DNA of 64,000 nucleotides from Sisyra terminalis (taxonomy: Eukaryota; Arthropoda; Insecta; Neuroptera; Sisyridae). The position numbers and the translations under genes are program-made. The stretch is from NCBI GenBank assembly GCA_958496175.1, contig OY292275.1, positions 52,963,701 to 53,027,700 of the forward strand, read 5' to 3'. Of the stretch, positions 12,098 to 24,730 are shown in pieces (the first letter of the stretch is position 1; each line of letters opens with the position of its first letter). The notes beneath the pieces were generated by a model. It was not told where the DNA came from, did not search any database, and saw only the letters and a program-made list of their open reading frames with translations.

Positions 12098-12179
12098 ACC
12101 AACGAAGTATAACTTTTCGTGCGCACAGAAGTCCACAAATCGTTTTTTTAAAGTCTTATAGTACAAAAAAATTATTCTT

Positions 12180-13329
12180 GTACAAAATTATAGTATAAAC
12201 TTTATTAAAATTTTATAAATCATTAAAATCGAACACATTATACAAATACATGGTTGTTTCCATATTTCTTATTTTCATTTGCGTAAGGTTTAAGATATAT
12301 TTAATCTAACGTTGCACAAAAAAGATTTAAAATTAAAACCAATTTGTTCATAAAAGTTGTATCATTTATCATTACTACCGTTTCAATTGCCACGCATATA
12401 ATGAGATTTTTACTTGGCCTCCGTTAATTGGCCTACAACTTGTTTCACTCTCTACAAAAATATTAAATCACTAACTAATGCTGAAGTTTGTATATTTCTA
12501 TCCATCATTTATGCTGGAAAAACCGCACGAACGACGCTAATTTTACAAACAACAAAAAATCGCATTTTTAATTCGCTTGATGAACAGAGAACATCGACCA
12601 CATTAGCGATAGATGAGTAGAAATGAGAGGCGACACAACGGTTGCGGTAGGAACGAAATGAGAATGACGGATATGGGAAGATGACTATTTCCACTTTAAT
12701 CTTAACCGACATCAAGATTAATTGCTAATTAAAACCATTAAATAGCGCGCAATTATGACGTAGAGAAGCTGAGTTGCACGTTTGTATATACCACATATCG
12801 TGCGAGTAATGTGTGTGCTTAATGCAGGTATTGCTTATAGCTAATAGCTCAGCTATTATTTTCCTGCCTCCCCCTAGTTCTATGGAACATGTAATAACCG
12901 TTACATTACTTAACATACTAACGTGATTATATCACAAATACTTCGACTACTTGCCATGTAGCGCTACGCATTCTACCCGTCTAACGAAACATTCAACTTT
13001 AATTCGAGATGGGTTAATCAACGCTCCGCGGCGGTTTAATCAAAGAGAATACCAGATTTTCTTAATATTATTCTTTGCAATTTCTTCCGTTCAAATCAAT
13101 TCATACATATTTCATGCAGATATTTCTTTCATCGATTTTACCATCTTACGTTCTGAAAATATTATTCCAACCTTTCCAAAAAAATTACATTTTTTCTTTT
13201 AAATCCCTTCCAATTTCCGAAATAATAAATCCAAGAAGCTCAACCACCGTTTATATTAGTAGATTATAATACACTTTTATGTAACAAATACAATTGTTTT
13301 TCTCAAAACTTGATTTCCTGAGATATGTA
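12180..13329. other. Non-coding stretch
   Basis: AT-rich DNA with a mildly GC-richer patch at 12590-13060. Short overlapping frames on both strands (60-83 codons) show no family similarity. No repeat partner was seen. Confidence 0.4.
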
Positions 13330-14277
13330 TCTCTTCTATTGTTATAAAGAGGAAAGATTTGATTGTTTGTTTGCTTTGAATAGGCTCCGAAACTACTTGA
13401 CCGATTTGAAAAATTGTTTTACTGTTGGAAAGCTACACTGTTTCCGGTGAACATAGGCTATATTAAATTTTCAAAAAAGTTAGGGATCCATACTAAAACT
13501 CCAATAATGTAATCCAAGGTTTGAAAAAATTACCAAAAAACATTCTTTTATCGCGTGGGCTGCGGAAACTATTGGTTGTAAAACAAAATAATGTAGTACG
13601 ATTTTGCAGAACACATCATTATCTACAAAAAATAGAGTGACAGCATATGTCTAACTATTATTGTTGTCACAATAAGTGTTTTTTCATTTTAAAAAATATA
13701 TATAAATGCCACCGCTATAAAAGCTCTTTTATTTACACTTTGGGATTAATCCATATCAAAATAAATGACTTCATATTTAAGTTTGCTTCAATACCATTAT
13801 ATAACTTTTTGAGTTATTCAATTTGAACTTTCCATTCGAAAGATATTACAAGTTTAAAAATGTAAGTTATTTGAAAAATATCGCATGGTCACCCCATTTT
13901 ACTTATAATTAAGACCAACTTTTTTGAACTAGGCGATATTTTTTATTTATGTTTAGATGCTGATTGATTTACAGATTATTTGGTCTACGGTAGGTATACT
14001 TACCGTAGCTATACGCAATAGACATAATCTTTTTAGATATTTATAAATATTTTTTGAAAATTAATCGATTATTTCATAGAACAATTTTATTCTTTGCAAC
14101 AGTTTATTAAATGTGTCTTTTTAAATATGACAAAATAGTGTTTTTAAGTATGATTAAGTTTTTCGTAAAAGAAATAAGAAAAATAATAATTTTCATATAC
14201 CACTACAAATGGCAAATTTGAAAAGAAAACATAATCTACACCTACGTTACGCAGACGAAGTTGCGGGGATCAGCTAG
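13330..14277 (+). mobile_element. Helitron-like non-autonomous element, 948 bp
   Basis: It starts A|TCTCTTCTATTG and ends CAGCTAG|T, fitting the Helitron rule of TC at the 5' end, CTRR at the 3' end and insertion between A and T. The 5' body (GGAAAGATTTGATTG, CTCCGAAACTACTTGACCGA) recurs at 14712-14845, and the 3' body (CCTACGTTACGCAGACGAAG) recurs at 14979-14998. Similar words are common in insect Helitrons, from general knowledge. No Rep/helicase frame is present. Confidence 0.6.
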
Positions 14278-14695
14278 TTTTTTAATAATTGCACTTAAAC
14301 AACAAATTTTGATGGTCCCATCTCTTTAAATTTCCATTTTATTTATGAAGTAGAAAATTAAGATTCAAATAAAAGGAGAATAAACCAAGTGCACTGAGAT
14401 TGGAAGAGGAATTCATCTAAGACGATGTTTTTTTTTAACAAATCTTATATATGGTTCACAATTGTAGCTTCAAAAGAATGTAGGACAAAGGAATAGTAGG
14501 TACGGGACATTTTCTCAATACTTAGTTGAAAAATGTATATCTTGAAGTTAAGTTGTAAAAGGTACAGTAAAGGATGCTGTGAGTTGCTAAAGAAAGGGTT
14601 TATAATATTCCAAGAACAAATTTATAAATCCAAGTTATTTATTTACAGCCATTGTTATATAGACTGGTAGGACAACGTCTGGTGGGTTCAGCTAA
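14278..14695 (+). mobile_element. Probable 3' end of a second Helitron-like family
   Basis: The segment ends in GGACAACGTCTGGTGGGTTC, then AGCTAA, followed by T. This resembles a CTRR-type Helitron 3' terminus (CTAA|T) abutting the next element. The 5' limit is not visible. The body is AT-rich and non-coding. Confidence 0.35.
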
Positions 14696-15012
14696 TCTAT
14701 TCTAATATTATTAAGAGGAAAGATTTGATTGTTTGTTTGCATTGAATAGACTCCGAAACTACTTGACCGATTTGAAAAATTCTTTCACTGTTGGGAAGCT
14801 ACACTATTTCCGGTGAACATAGGCCATATTAAATTTTCAGTTTATTGAATGTGTCTTTTTAAAGTCGACAAAATAGTGTTTTTAAGTATGATTATGTTTT
14901 TCGTAAAAGAAATAAGAGAAATAACAATTTTCATATACCAGTACAAATAGAAAATCTAAAAAGAATATATAATCTACCCCTACGTTACGCAGACGAAGTC
15001 GCTAGGGTCAAC
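14696..15012 (+). mobile_element. Internally deleted Helitron-like copy
   Basis: It starts A|TCTATTCTAATATTATTAAG and shares the 5' 150 bp and 3' 150 bp of the 13330-14277 element, joined near 14840. About 600 bp of interior is missing. The 3' end is degenerate (GTCGCTAGGGTCAACT), so the CTAG terminus is lost or shifted. Confidence 0.55.
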
Positions 15013-15497
15013 TTTATTGTATATATATACGAAAAATTCAAGTTTATGCTCAATTGGTGATATGAAATAACATAGTTAAAACTTGAAGGCCAAAATGAGA
15101 GAATGGCAGGCATAAATATATCGTTTAAGTAATCTGAACCGGTTTGAGGCATTTAATATTTGTTGTCAATTATAAATACATTAACACCTTTTTCCGACTC
15201 CATAAATTACACCTTTGAATCTGCATTTTGCTCATTACTATATTAATTATTATCGCAGGTTGAGAACAGGTAAAATTCTTTTAAATTTCACACGTGTTTG
15301 GAATTTATTCGGTTATGCTCACAATAATGGTCATTATGGAGCAAAGGTCAAAAAAATTGTACTTTAATATTTGTCTACCTGAATTTGTCTACCGTATGAT
15401 TGAAGAACAGGTTAATCGATTTCGATAATATTATGTTTTCAGGTACATGTTAGTGGATAATAATATATATAAGTCTTTGAGATTCAATTAAATTTCT

Positions 15498-15546
15498 TTA
15501 TTACGACGCGTTTCGACAGTTTTAAACTGTCATCATCAGGTAATAA
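15498..15546 (-). ncRNA. Hammerhead ribozyme motif, best-preserved copy
   Basis: On the minus strand, a 7-bp stem I (TTATTAC with GTAATAA) flanks CTGATGA. Stem II is GACAG/CTGTC with one extra T before it and a TTTAAAA loop. Then come GAAA and CGCGTC. ACGCGT is a perfect palindrome and would form stem III between two molecules, with the cut expected after GTC. All core elements of a type I hammerhead are present. The surrounding GGATAATAATATAT words recur at 43.2 kb, so this is a solo Penelope-type terminus. Confidence 0.6.
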
Positions 15547-15549
15547 TAC

Positions 15550-17845
15550 AGAATAATAATACAGAATAAAAAGTTCAGCTAGTAATATATAAAATGATTA
15601 CCCAAGTATCAAAGTAATTTGAAATAATATCAATACATTTATCCTGTTGTTTATAATTGCTTAAAAAAGCAGTAATATACTGTAAAACGATAGGGGAAAA
15701 AGCAAAGTGTTAATTATTTTAAAATAAAACATATATATTTATCTAAAATATAAAATATATTAAATCTTAAACCTCAAATCCTCGGAACTACAAAAAATTG
15801 AAGATAAACTTACAGGATTGGGATCAATAGTAAATATGTTTTAAATAAGGGTAAATGTTGGTTGATACCATATTTGTGATAAGTTTAAACTGCCACTTTG
15901 GTTTTATGAAATTGTTAATTTTTTTTTTATTTGTTAGTTAAGTCAGTGTTGGCTGAGATTATTTCACGGGATACAACTAGTAGTTCAAAATTATATTGGT
16001 ACAAATTCTGATGAAAACTTGTAAGAAAACGAGAATGATTGAAATTTATTTAATAATAGAGTATATCTCCCTACGTGCCTTCATAACTACCGACATACTT
16101 TTGTCTAAAAATTTTTGGAGGATAATTTTTTTACAATATTTTACGAACAATAGTATTATGTTATTTACATTCAGAAAATAAAAGTTTATATTAAAAGTTT
16201 AAAATATTGAATATTTTCTTCTAAAAAAAACCTTTTTTACTAAATCGATATTTAAATTGTTGACTAGACTATGAAGAAAACCAAAAGCTCTACACCAATA
16301 GATTAGAATTTCATTGTACTAGAAGTGTTTCACAGAAAGTTCCATTAATTTATGTTTTTTTTTTTGGTGTTTATATATATTTTAAGAAGCTTATTAGAGA
16401 AACAAAATAATCAAATGGAAATTGTGTGCATCAAAAGTCGTTATGCTTCATCACATTAGATGGTTACAGCATCCGTGTTGTTCTTGAAGCTCTACGTTGT
16501 CAATAACTGTTTGTCAATATGTACTACGCTGTCAGACTTTGTATATTGTGTAACGACTACATGAAGCTTTCATCCGACTTTAATGCAGAAATTATCTCTC
16601 ACAATACTGTGACATCGAACCCAGACAAGCACAAGCTTCGTGCACTAAAGCTCGTTTTTAAAAGGAAAAAAGCTCATTTATTTTGCCGCATTAAATCCAT
16701 TTTTATTGTAAAATGAAATAATTGAATTAGACAATATCATAAATCGTATTATAGAGCTGTCCTTTCGGCTTTAATTAATTTCATTATAAAGACCTCATTA
16801 TACATAAACGTTTCATATCAGCGTGAACGTGTTGACCAGCGTGATTGATTGCATTCGTTCACACTATAAAGGCCCATATCGTGACAGAGAAATGTTAGGC
16901 TGGTGGAAGGTATGCGTTGATAATTTGGGGTTGATGGGGTGAGATGAGGTGAGGTTACCTACCTACCTAAAGCCCTTTATATAACCAATGCTGAACATAC
17001 GTATCATGTTGACCAGGGGGCGATAATCCAACTGACCACCTGTTGATGTCGGGGGCGGACACAACCACCGGATGTACTGCACATTTATTTCCCGACATAT
17101 CCACCATGTCATCATCATAGGTACCGGCCACCACCTAACGTAATCCGGGTGCTAATTGAACCACACCGTTTAGATACAATTGTATTATAATTTTATTACC
17201 TTATAATTGTCAACTTAAGCTGGATAAAAATTATTGTCCCTCACAATAGCATTTAAAAATGAAATTAACATAAATTAAACAATTACACACCCCAATTTTG
17301 CTTTTAATTTGTAAAAAAAAAAAATTAAAAAATGTTAGTGAAAAAACAACGAACATTCAGTCGTCGATTAACGGAGGGAAGATTAATTCAGTTTGGTTTG
17401 AAGAGGTTGTTCAGCTTCATCCACATGATTGCAAACGAGCGCATTGTGACGTCATAACCGGCTCATCTTTTCTCATCCTGTTTGTCTGTCGGTCTGTCGG
17501 TCCGTCATTTAAAGAACCAAAAGCAAGGCGGTAATATTCTTACAGTATAAGTCCTCAGTTTTCACAATCCCGCGTCAAAACCAACGATGCTGACGTCAAA
17601 ATGAAAATTAAGTCATAATGGAAGTCAAAACAATGCAGCTGGCTCTTGATAAGTAATTCATTCACTCGCAGATGCGAGACATCTTAATTATTTATATGAT
17701 TTCTACCACCTCTCTCCCTTAAAAATTTACAGCATTAATATTATCATCCCGCCATTGCCTCACCCTTCATATTCAATTTTCTTTTTCTTATCAAATGAAA
17801 TTAATACTTTTCCTCCACCACAAAGTGAATAATTTCAAATCGAAT
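15550..17845. other. Non-coding stretch with a GC-richer island
   Basis: Mostly AT-rich. A conspicuous island at about 16800-17160 (GTCGGGGGCGGACACAACC, GGTACCGGCCACCACC) and the block 17380-17660 are GC-richer, lack a coding frame and may be regulatory. No repeats were paired. Confidence 0.4.
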
Positions 17846-18190
17846 ACATTAACATATTATTCAACATATCATTTACAATTCAACCCTTAAATTTTTTTTT
17901 TCTAAGCCAAAAACATTTATTAACTTATTTAATAGTTAATAACAATTTTTTAAGCAAGTCTCGAAAATTACATCTACAACATGAAATTGGCATTTTTAAA
18001 TGGCAAGATGTGCTAAATATATTAACATATTATTCAAAATAGTATTAACAATTCAACCCTTTAAAAAAAAATTTCTTAGGCTAAAACATTTATTCACTTA
18101 TGTAATAGTTAATACAAGTATTTTATGTAAGTCTCGAAAATTTCATTTTTCAGCAATAAAATTGGCGTTTTTAAATGACAAGATGTGCCA
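17846..18190. repeat. Direct tandem duplication, about 172-bp unit
   Basis: 17846-18017 and 18018-18190 share TTAACATATTATTCAA, AATTCAACCCTT, AACATTTATT, TAATAGTTAATA and AAGTCTCGAAAATT. Identity is roughly 80% by eye. The open frame at 18000-18299 simply reads through copy 2 and is not a gene. Confidence 0.75.
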
Positions 18191-19374
18191 TGGTATAAGG
18201 AAAAATATTTATAAGAGAATAAAAGAAATATTAATTAACGATGCTATTGTCTCGGGAGAATCAAAGCGTATAGTTACAATGATAGCGACACTTCGTTGAC
18301 ACAAATGTCGCATAAAATGCATTTTAGTATGAAGAATTTTAATTAATTATTTGAAACGCGTTAAAAAAGCTGTGCTTTGTTTCGCTAAAAAATCATATGT
18401 GCTTTTTGATAAATCAGTAATTTTAAATAAAAAAAATTAAAACGCTAAACAAGTATTCAGTTGAAAAAGTTAGTGAATAAGATGAATTATATTTTTTTAA
18501 AATTGCAGTAAAATGCTTTATGGTAGATTGTTTTCATTAAAAGCTTCAATATCAAAACTAGCATATTTAATGGATGAGCTTTTGAAAAAATGAAGTATAT
18601 TCAATCGTTTGAATTCAATTTTATGTCCGGATTTATCTCATGACCTCTTCAATTTCGAGAAAAACCATTGTAGCTTATATAAATTTGTGTCAATTATTTT
18701 GAGCTTTTTCCAATTTGATCGATTTGGTTCGAAAAATATGTTTACATTAAATTTAAAAAAATTCTTTGTTTTATCCTTTCCCAATACCGTTAAAACCCGA
18801 CATCGATTAATTATTATGCAAGTGCAGATTTTTTCTTTTGTATTTTATTTTGAATTCTAAAAGAAGTTTATATAAATCTACGAAAGTGTATAGTTGTGTT
18901 CTACACTACAACTAAAAAGCACAACAATATAATTCGTGCAAGAATTTTCATTTCCTCAGTAGCACTTGTTATCGGAAGGGTTTTAGATTTACAAGTATAT
19001 TTTTTTAAGCAATTAAGCAAATTTTTATTAATTCTAACATAAGGAATACTATAATTATTCTTGTGTTCTTTCATGTACTTTTGTGATTTGATTTGCCTAT
19101 CTAATATTTTTCTATTGTAACATTTCAAATCTATGAACCAAGTTCAATTTTTGTTTCCTGAAACTCAGTGCTTTGGAACCATGATTGTTCCACATACAAC
19201 ACTTTAACAACTGTTTTACGAAATCTTAATTACAATTTTGCAGTAAGGGAATTTTTTGCCGTTGAATTCATTAAATTGATTTCACTGATGGATTATTATA
19301 TTTTATGATAATATTTTTGATTTTTTGATAAGTACTTTCAATTGATAATTTTGGATCTGAAATGTTTATGTGTA

Positions 19375-20262
19375 TGCTACAGGTAAAGTTTGATTGACGA
19401 GTAAACTTAGATTTACCCGAGTAAACTGCGGAATACTTAAGAAATATGGGTAAAGTACGAAATATAACTGAAATTGGACATGTTTCGCACTTTACCCGGG
19501 TAAACCGTGTTCCACCCATTTGGTTAAAGTTGGGGTGTAACAAAAAGAACAAGGACATAAATGTTTGAAAATTTTAATTCTGAAAAGTCAATCTACCAAT
19601 ATAGGTGAAAACATAAAAATTGTGTGCTATCAATGTAAAGAATACTATAATTCATATCAATCAGGTTCACTTGAAAACGGATGTTCATCTCCGAAAATAC
19701 CATTGGTTTTACCCCAAGTCCTTTCTGGGCAGATTTCAGTTTCTTTTGGCAACCTTCACACAAATGAAGATATAATTTGATAACTTATTGTGTTATATTC
19801 TAGTATTTTTTTTTACATTCACTTTCCATACGATGTTTACCACCATGTCCAATGATCAAATGGGAACCATGCAAAATATTGAATATTTCATTTCACCGGA
19901 TTTACCGGATACTTCAAAGCGATTCAAACGTCGATCTTGTCGTGTGGTCTTGGTTACATTTCTTGGTATTGTTTGTAACTAAAATAAAAACTATTTGTAC
20001 TTTTCGAAGACACTAATCCATTGAACATTTCATTAAAACGCTATCTTAAATGCGCATGTTCTTTTCCCTTCGGTTGCCATTTTCTTAACTAACGGCACGT
20101 GGTAAGAGATAGCGTAATAATAATTCCTACACCCAACTTTAACCCAGTGAAAATGGGTGGAAATTTCAGTTATATTTCGTGCTTTACCCATGTTTCTTGA
20201 GTTTTCCGCAGTTTACCTGGGTAAACCTAGGCTTACTCGTCAACCTAACTTTACCCGTAACA
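19375..20262. mobile_element. Foldback DNA element with about 160-bp inverted arms
   Basis: The left arm (19375-19540) and right arm (20128-20262) are inverted copies, with TGCTACAGGTAAAG versus TGTTACGGGTAAAG at the tips and several TTTACCCGGGTAAAC palindromes inside each arm. The core of about 590 bp is unique here. It holds two short + frames (19565-19780 and 19788-19982) with no family similarity I recognise. The target duplication is not clear. It is a non-autonomous class II element with unusually long, palindrome-rich arms. Confidence 0.75.
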
Positions 20263-20540
20263 TTTATATTTAAAAAAAATATGTAAACTCTTAAAACTAA
20301 TAACAAAAACAATCCCTTGTCTACACCTTTATATAAACTTTGATTGAGGATATAAACAATGAGGATTCTTAGTTGGTCTCGATTATTATTGCTAACATTA
20401 GTAACATTTAGTCTGCTTAGTTAAGTGGGTCGTTTCGGTTTACCTGGTAAACCTTCTGGTTATATCAATTTTTCTGAAAGATTGTTTTGGGTGTACTTAA
20501 TGGCTTTTGTTGTAAAAACCGCTGTTTTTGGTCACTGTTT

Positions 20541-20617
20541 CGTAGGATACAAGAGACTGTAGGATTTGAACCCTAACACTATATCCACAATGCGGTGATT
20601 CTACCACTGACCCATGG
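20541..20617 (-). other. tRNA-like relic (A and B box words)
   Basis: On the minus strand, GGGTCAGTGGTAGAAT resembles an A box and D arm of the tRNA-Gly type. GGTTCAAATCC, about 35 bases on, fits a B box. The acceptor ends do not pair, the anticodon arm does not fold, and the T stem is only partial, so this is not a functional tRNA. It may be a tRNA pseudogene or a tRNA-derived SINE head. Confidence 0.3.
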
Positions 20618-20619
20618 AA

Positions 20620-23255
20620 ATATGATTACAATTTTTAACAAATACTTTAAGTTTCTCATACTTTTGAATATTTTATTACTTTAAAGTGTCTTTTCTTTGA
20701 TAATCTTGAGAAATCTACCCTGATGATGACCAAACATTCGTATACACATATCACCACTGAAAACTCCTTTTTTTTCTTACACATTTAATAAATTTTGTGA
20801 TTCTTAATATTTTCATTATCAAATTGTTTCAAAATTCATGAAAATATTTTTTTATTATTATATCTTTTAATTATTTTATATCTTTTTATTATTTCAATGA
20901 GTGGATAAAATATTTCAGTCGTAGCATTTCGTTTTAAAATTACTGCAACTATCTTTGAGAATTGCAATTTCCACGTTTGTACCTATTGATGTAAATGAAA
21001 TTTATGTGTTGCAAGTTGTAATAAAATAATATTCATTCAAAGCACAAAATGAAAAAGCTTACATTCTTTCAATTTCATTTGTTGACTGCAAAAACAAATT
21101 TAATTATAATTAGTAGTACAATCGAAATTGCTTATGCAGCAAATCCTAATTGGTTTAAATGTCTCAAAAAAAAATATTCAAATTATTTAAATGCGGAAAT
21201 AAAATGACTGGATTCTATATGCATTAATGCCAAATCTAATTTAACTTGGTTACAAAAAAATTAAACCGAGACAATTGGAAATAATATGCATTGGTAATGA
21301 AGGATTTGTAATTCAAGTTGAGTGCTCTCGAAAACATGTCGTTTTAGTATTCGATTTGTTTTTGTAGGCAAAAGTATTTTTATAAACATGTTCTCCCATT
21401 TAATTGAAAACCCACTTTAAAAGTTGTCCGTATAATTTTTTATTTTATTTAATTGTTTCATTCGCAAGATGAAAAAGACGCCATGCCATATCGTTCATAA
21501 TGAACGATATAATTTTTTAAATTTAATTTCAATCTAATGAGCGAATTGTACGACACACACCCTTAGCAACTGGCTCGCATTCGTAAGAAAAAAAGCGAGC
21601 GAAAAAAATTAAATAAAACACCCAATTCTTTGCGGAGTGTTTCGTGGAATAATTTCATCTTTTAAGTTGAAAAATTTCGCTTTATTTTTTTAGAAAGCAT
21701 GCACAACAAAAAACTGTAATTCATCCGATTGTTTCTTTGCGTCACGACAAGAATTGTTTAAAGCGAATTTAAAGCCATTGCGATTTGAAGGCAGCAAAAC
21801 ACGAAACTAAGCTCAAGAAATCTGTGTGTATAAATGACAAAAGCAAGTTGCCACAGGAGGAAAAGAAGCACGTAAAACAGAGGAAAGAACACTAATTAAT
21901 TATTCAATCCGGGTTTGAGAGTGATTAGCATGACGGGAACGGTTCGCCTGTGGCAATGGTGGTAAAGGAACCCAAGTTTGCTTTCATGCCCACCCCCCAA
22001 ACCACACGACTTTCTAGATTAGATTTATGAAAGAATGACAAGCCAACTGCAGTTACAATTCCCCCTTTTTTCTCCAGGTACCCACTAAAACAAGGATTCG
22101 CTACCAATTGAGCCTCATGTGGTTATTTAGACATTAATCAAATCATCATTAATAATATTTGAAATTCTGTGATTTTTCTTTTCCCGGTAATAAATAATTT
22201 AAACAATAATATTGGTCTTTTCAAGTTTAAAACTTTCATTTACTGTGTATACAATACCAAAGTTCAGCTTGATATAATTTTCGAAAAGAGAAGTTACGTT
22301 ATCTTTGGCATAAGCGTTTGTTTTAAATATAAATCTTACAGAATTTTTCCTAAAAATAACGTTTTTCAAAGGTTTCTGTTTGCTTTTACAAGAAACACAA
22401 AACTTCATTATGTATTCTTACGAGTTGTACCAGCTTATGGGTTTTATTAGCCTGAAATTAAATATAACCAGTTCAATATTTTATAAAATAAATTTATAAT
22501 AGATGAAACATTTTATGAATTAAATGGGTATAGTCGTAGTTGAGGAAAAGTTTAGGGTTTAAATTTAAAATTTAAATAAATAAATGGCCACAATTCTCGG
22601 CTTAAAACCCATAAAAGAGCCATAGATCACAAATTGCTTGGCATGATTTAAATTTAAATCAAATGGTTTTGGACTAGATATCTGGAATTGGAAAGAATAA
22701 ATCAATAAGGGAAATGAAAGCTTAAAAAAATTCAATGAAGTAATTTTACCTACGTCCTACATATACCATAAATTAATTAGCAAATATATACTTTGTAGTG
22801 TACCTATGAAGCCAACAAAATTTTAAAGTATAAATTTTCTAAAATTTTCCCTTACCAATTGATGGGAAATCATTCGAGAAGGTATGTGAAACCGTTTCAT
22901 TTGTGACAAAATAGTTTAGTAGTAAATAAAAGTAATTAATTACGAAAAATCAATTATTTAGTCATTTAGCGTTTATGAATTTTAATATAGGAACTACGAC
23001 TACTCTCATAAGGAGGATTTTTTTTAAACTACCTTGTTATAAGTTTTCAATAGGCTAACGTGTTGTATTTAAAAGGAACATGAATAATTCGATAGTTAAT
23101 CAGTTATTCAGTATAAGACATAAAAACGATTAATCCACAACAAATCATTGAGTTTAGTAATTTAATTTTTGCCAACATCTTAAACCAACGAAAACTGAAG
23201 ATTCTGAATCCAAAACGTATAAGTAATCCAATATTGATACTTCTTTACTAGGACT
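20620..23255. other. Non-coding stretch
   Basis: AT-rich, with a slightly GC-richer patch at 21560-22110. Opposing short frames at 22169-22450 are shadows in low-complexity sequence. Nothing further is supported. Confidence 0.4.
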
Positions 23256-24160
23256 ATAAACGTGGCAAATCGGCCCCGGAATTATATTTTAATGATACTT
23301 AGTATGTAGATCCTAAATAAAATACTTAGATCCTGGAAGTTTCAGATCTCTATCTCAATTTGCTTTTGAGGAAAAACCGAAGAAATAAATTTTATAGTTT
23401 ACTTAACCAATTGATCTACAAAATTTGTATAATTTTGGGTTTATGATGCTATTTTTATAAAACATTAAATACTGTAAAGTTTTATGAGTTCTGTGGAAAA
23501 ATAATCTAATAAACCATGAAACAGATTTATTTAAAATATTTAACTATAAAATTATTAGATTATTAAAAATATTTTCTTTCAATTTTTCATACTACTTATA
23601 TGGTGTGTTTATTTTTTCAATTTTTTTGTAAGTGTAGATATTAATTAAAGGCTCTTGTATAGCTTGAGTATGTATATGATAGATGGCACTGATTTCAGGA
23701 GCGACTTTGCTTAATTTTTAAAGTCTCAATAATCAAAACAAATGAACATCATCAAATCTCATAATCCCATTGGCTAATAGCCACGTACATTGACGTTTGT
23801 GTGCTGTCATCAGATATTAATGCATCGCTTAATTTATTCATACTTGATTTGTTCTTTTTTTATTAATTTCATTTGATTAAAAGCTTAAAAGTGATCCAAA
23901 AGATAATTTAAATTATGTTTAATCATTCAAGATAACAATTTTTTATTTTCAAGTAAGTGAAATGCTATTGAATTCTGAAAATCTTTCGACCAATAGTGTT
24001 AGTTACGTTTCAATTGTCAATTGAGTTTAATGTCAATCAATTTTGTTTCCAATCTAAATAATTGAAGGGCCTTAGTTTATAAGTATGGTAAATTGGTCCC
24101 GGAAGAATATTTAAAAAATATCTTTAATATTTTTCTTCCATGCCTTTTAGTGGAATGCAA
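23255..24160. repeat. Dispersed repeat C, copy 2 (partial)
   Basis: It carries the left-end sequence CTGGAAGTTTCAGATCTC and the central block (AATCAAAACAAATGAACATC, ATCCCATTGGCTAATA, TTATTCATACTTGA) of copy 1. The inverted right end is not recognisable. A direct repeat of CGGAA/TGGTCCCGGAAG-type sequence occurs near 23275 and 24095. Confidence 0.5.
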
Positions 24161-24510
24161 GACTATGACCGGAACTAGATGCCAAAAAGCACTCCCCTGA
24201 ATAAAATGCACATTTGGTTAGGAAAATCGGAAAAACGAGTTTAGTATTTGGTTAAAACTTACACCAATTGGAATCCAAGGATTCAAAGTTATCTCAAGTA
24301 GCTCAATAGTAATCACTGAATAGAACAAATATTTTGCAATCATTGGAAAATGGAGGAAAATATTTTGTATCGTTACCACAAATTATTACTGTAAGTAACC
24401 TTAAGGCATTTGTTTTTAATAAGGAAAAATAACCCAGGAGTTTGATTTCTTTCTTTTATTAATGAATAATTATATATGTCGTATGATTCAAATTCTTTAT
24501 TTATTTCCTG

Positions 24511-24555
24511 ATTACGACTCGTTTCAACATGCTTTGGGTATTATCATCAGGTAAT
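24511..24555 (-). ncRNA. Hammerhead motif at the 3' end of the Penelope-like element
   Basis: On the minus strand, ATTAC/GTAAT (5-bp stem I) flanks CTGATGA, a degenerate stem II, GAAAC and GAGTC. The palindrome that forms stem III at 15.5 kb is broken here (ACGAGT). It sits just beyond the end of the endonuclease frame. This directly links the solo motifs at 15.5 and 43.3 kb to Penelope-like elements. Confidence 0.6.
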
Positions 24556-24730
24556 GTTTATTGTGCCAATTGTAAACAAATTTCTTATTAGGTGTTTGTT
24601 TTAAATAATTTGTCGTTATGGATATTAGTTGGATCTAATTTGTAGGCTTTATATATTTCATATTCTTCTAGGATGTTCATATGTAATCCTTTCTTGCGAA
24701 TATATAGCGGTTTAAAGACTGTTTCGAAAT

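Larger units (their letters stand above)
10329..12170. repeat. Dispersed repeat A, copy 2, split by nested insertions
   Basis: The left part (10329-about 11390) aligns to 1002-1960. The right part (12098-12170) resumes with GAAGTATAACTTTTCGTGCG, matching AAGTATAACTTTTCACGCCC near 1950. About 700 bases of foreign sequence lie between: a palindromic Penelope terminus with a MITE inside it, then a poly(A)-tailed retroposon. Short open frames at 10659-10969 are repeat sequence and are not called genes. Confidence 0.6.

Noticed and set aside
18000..18299. 99-codon + frame as a gene
   Set aside because: It reads through a tandem duplication. Low-complexity composition and no signals.
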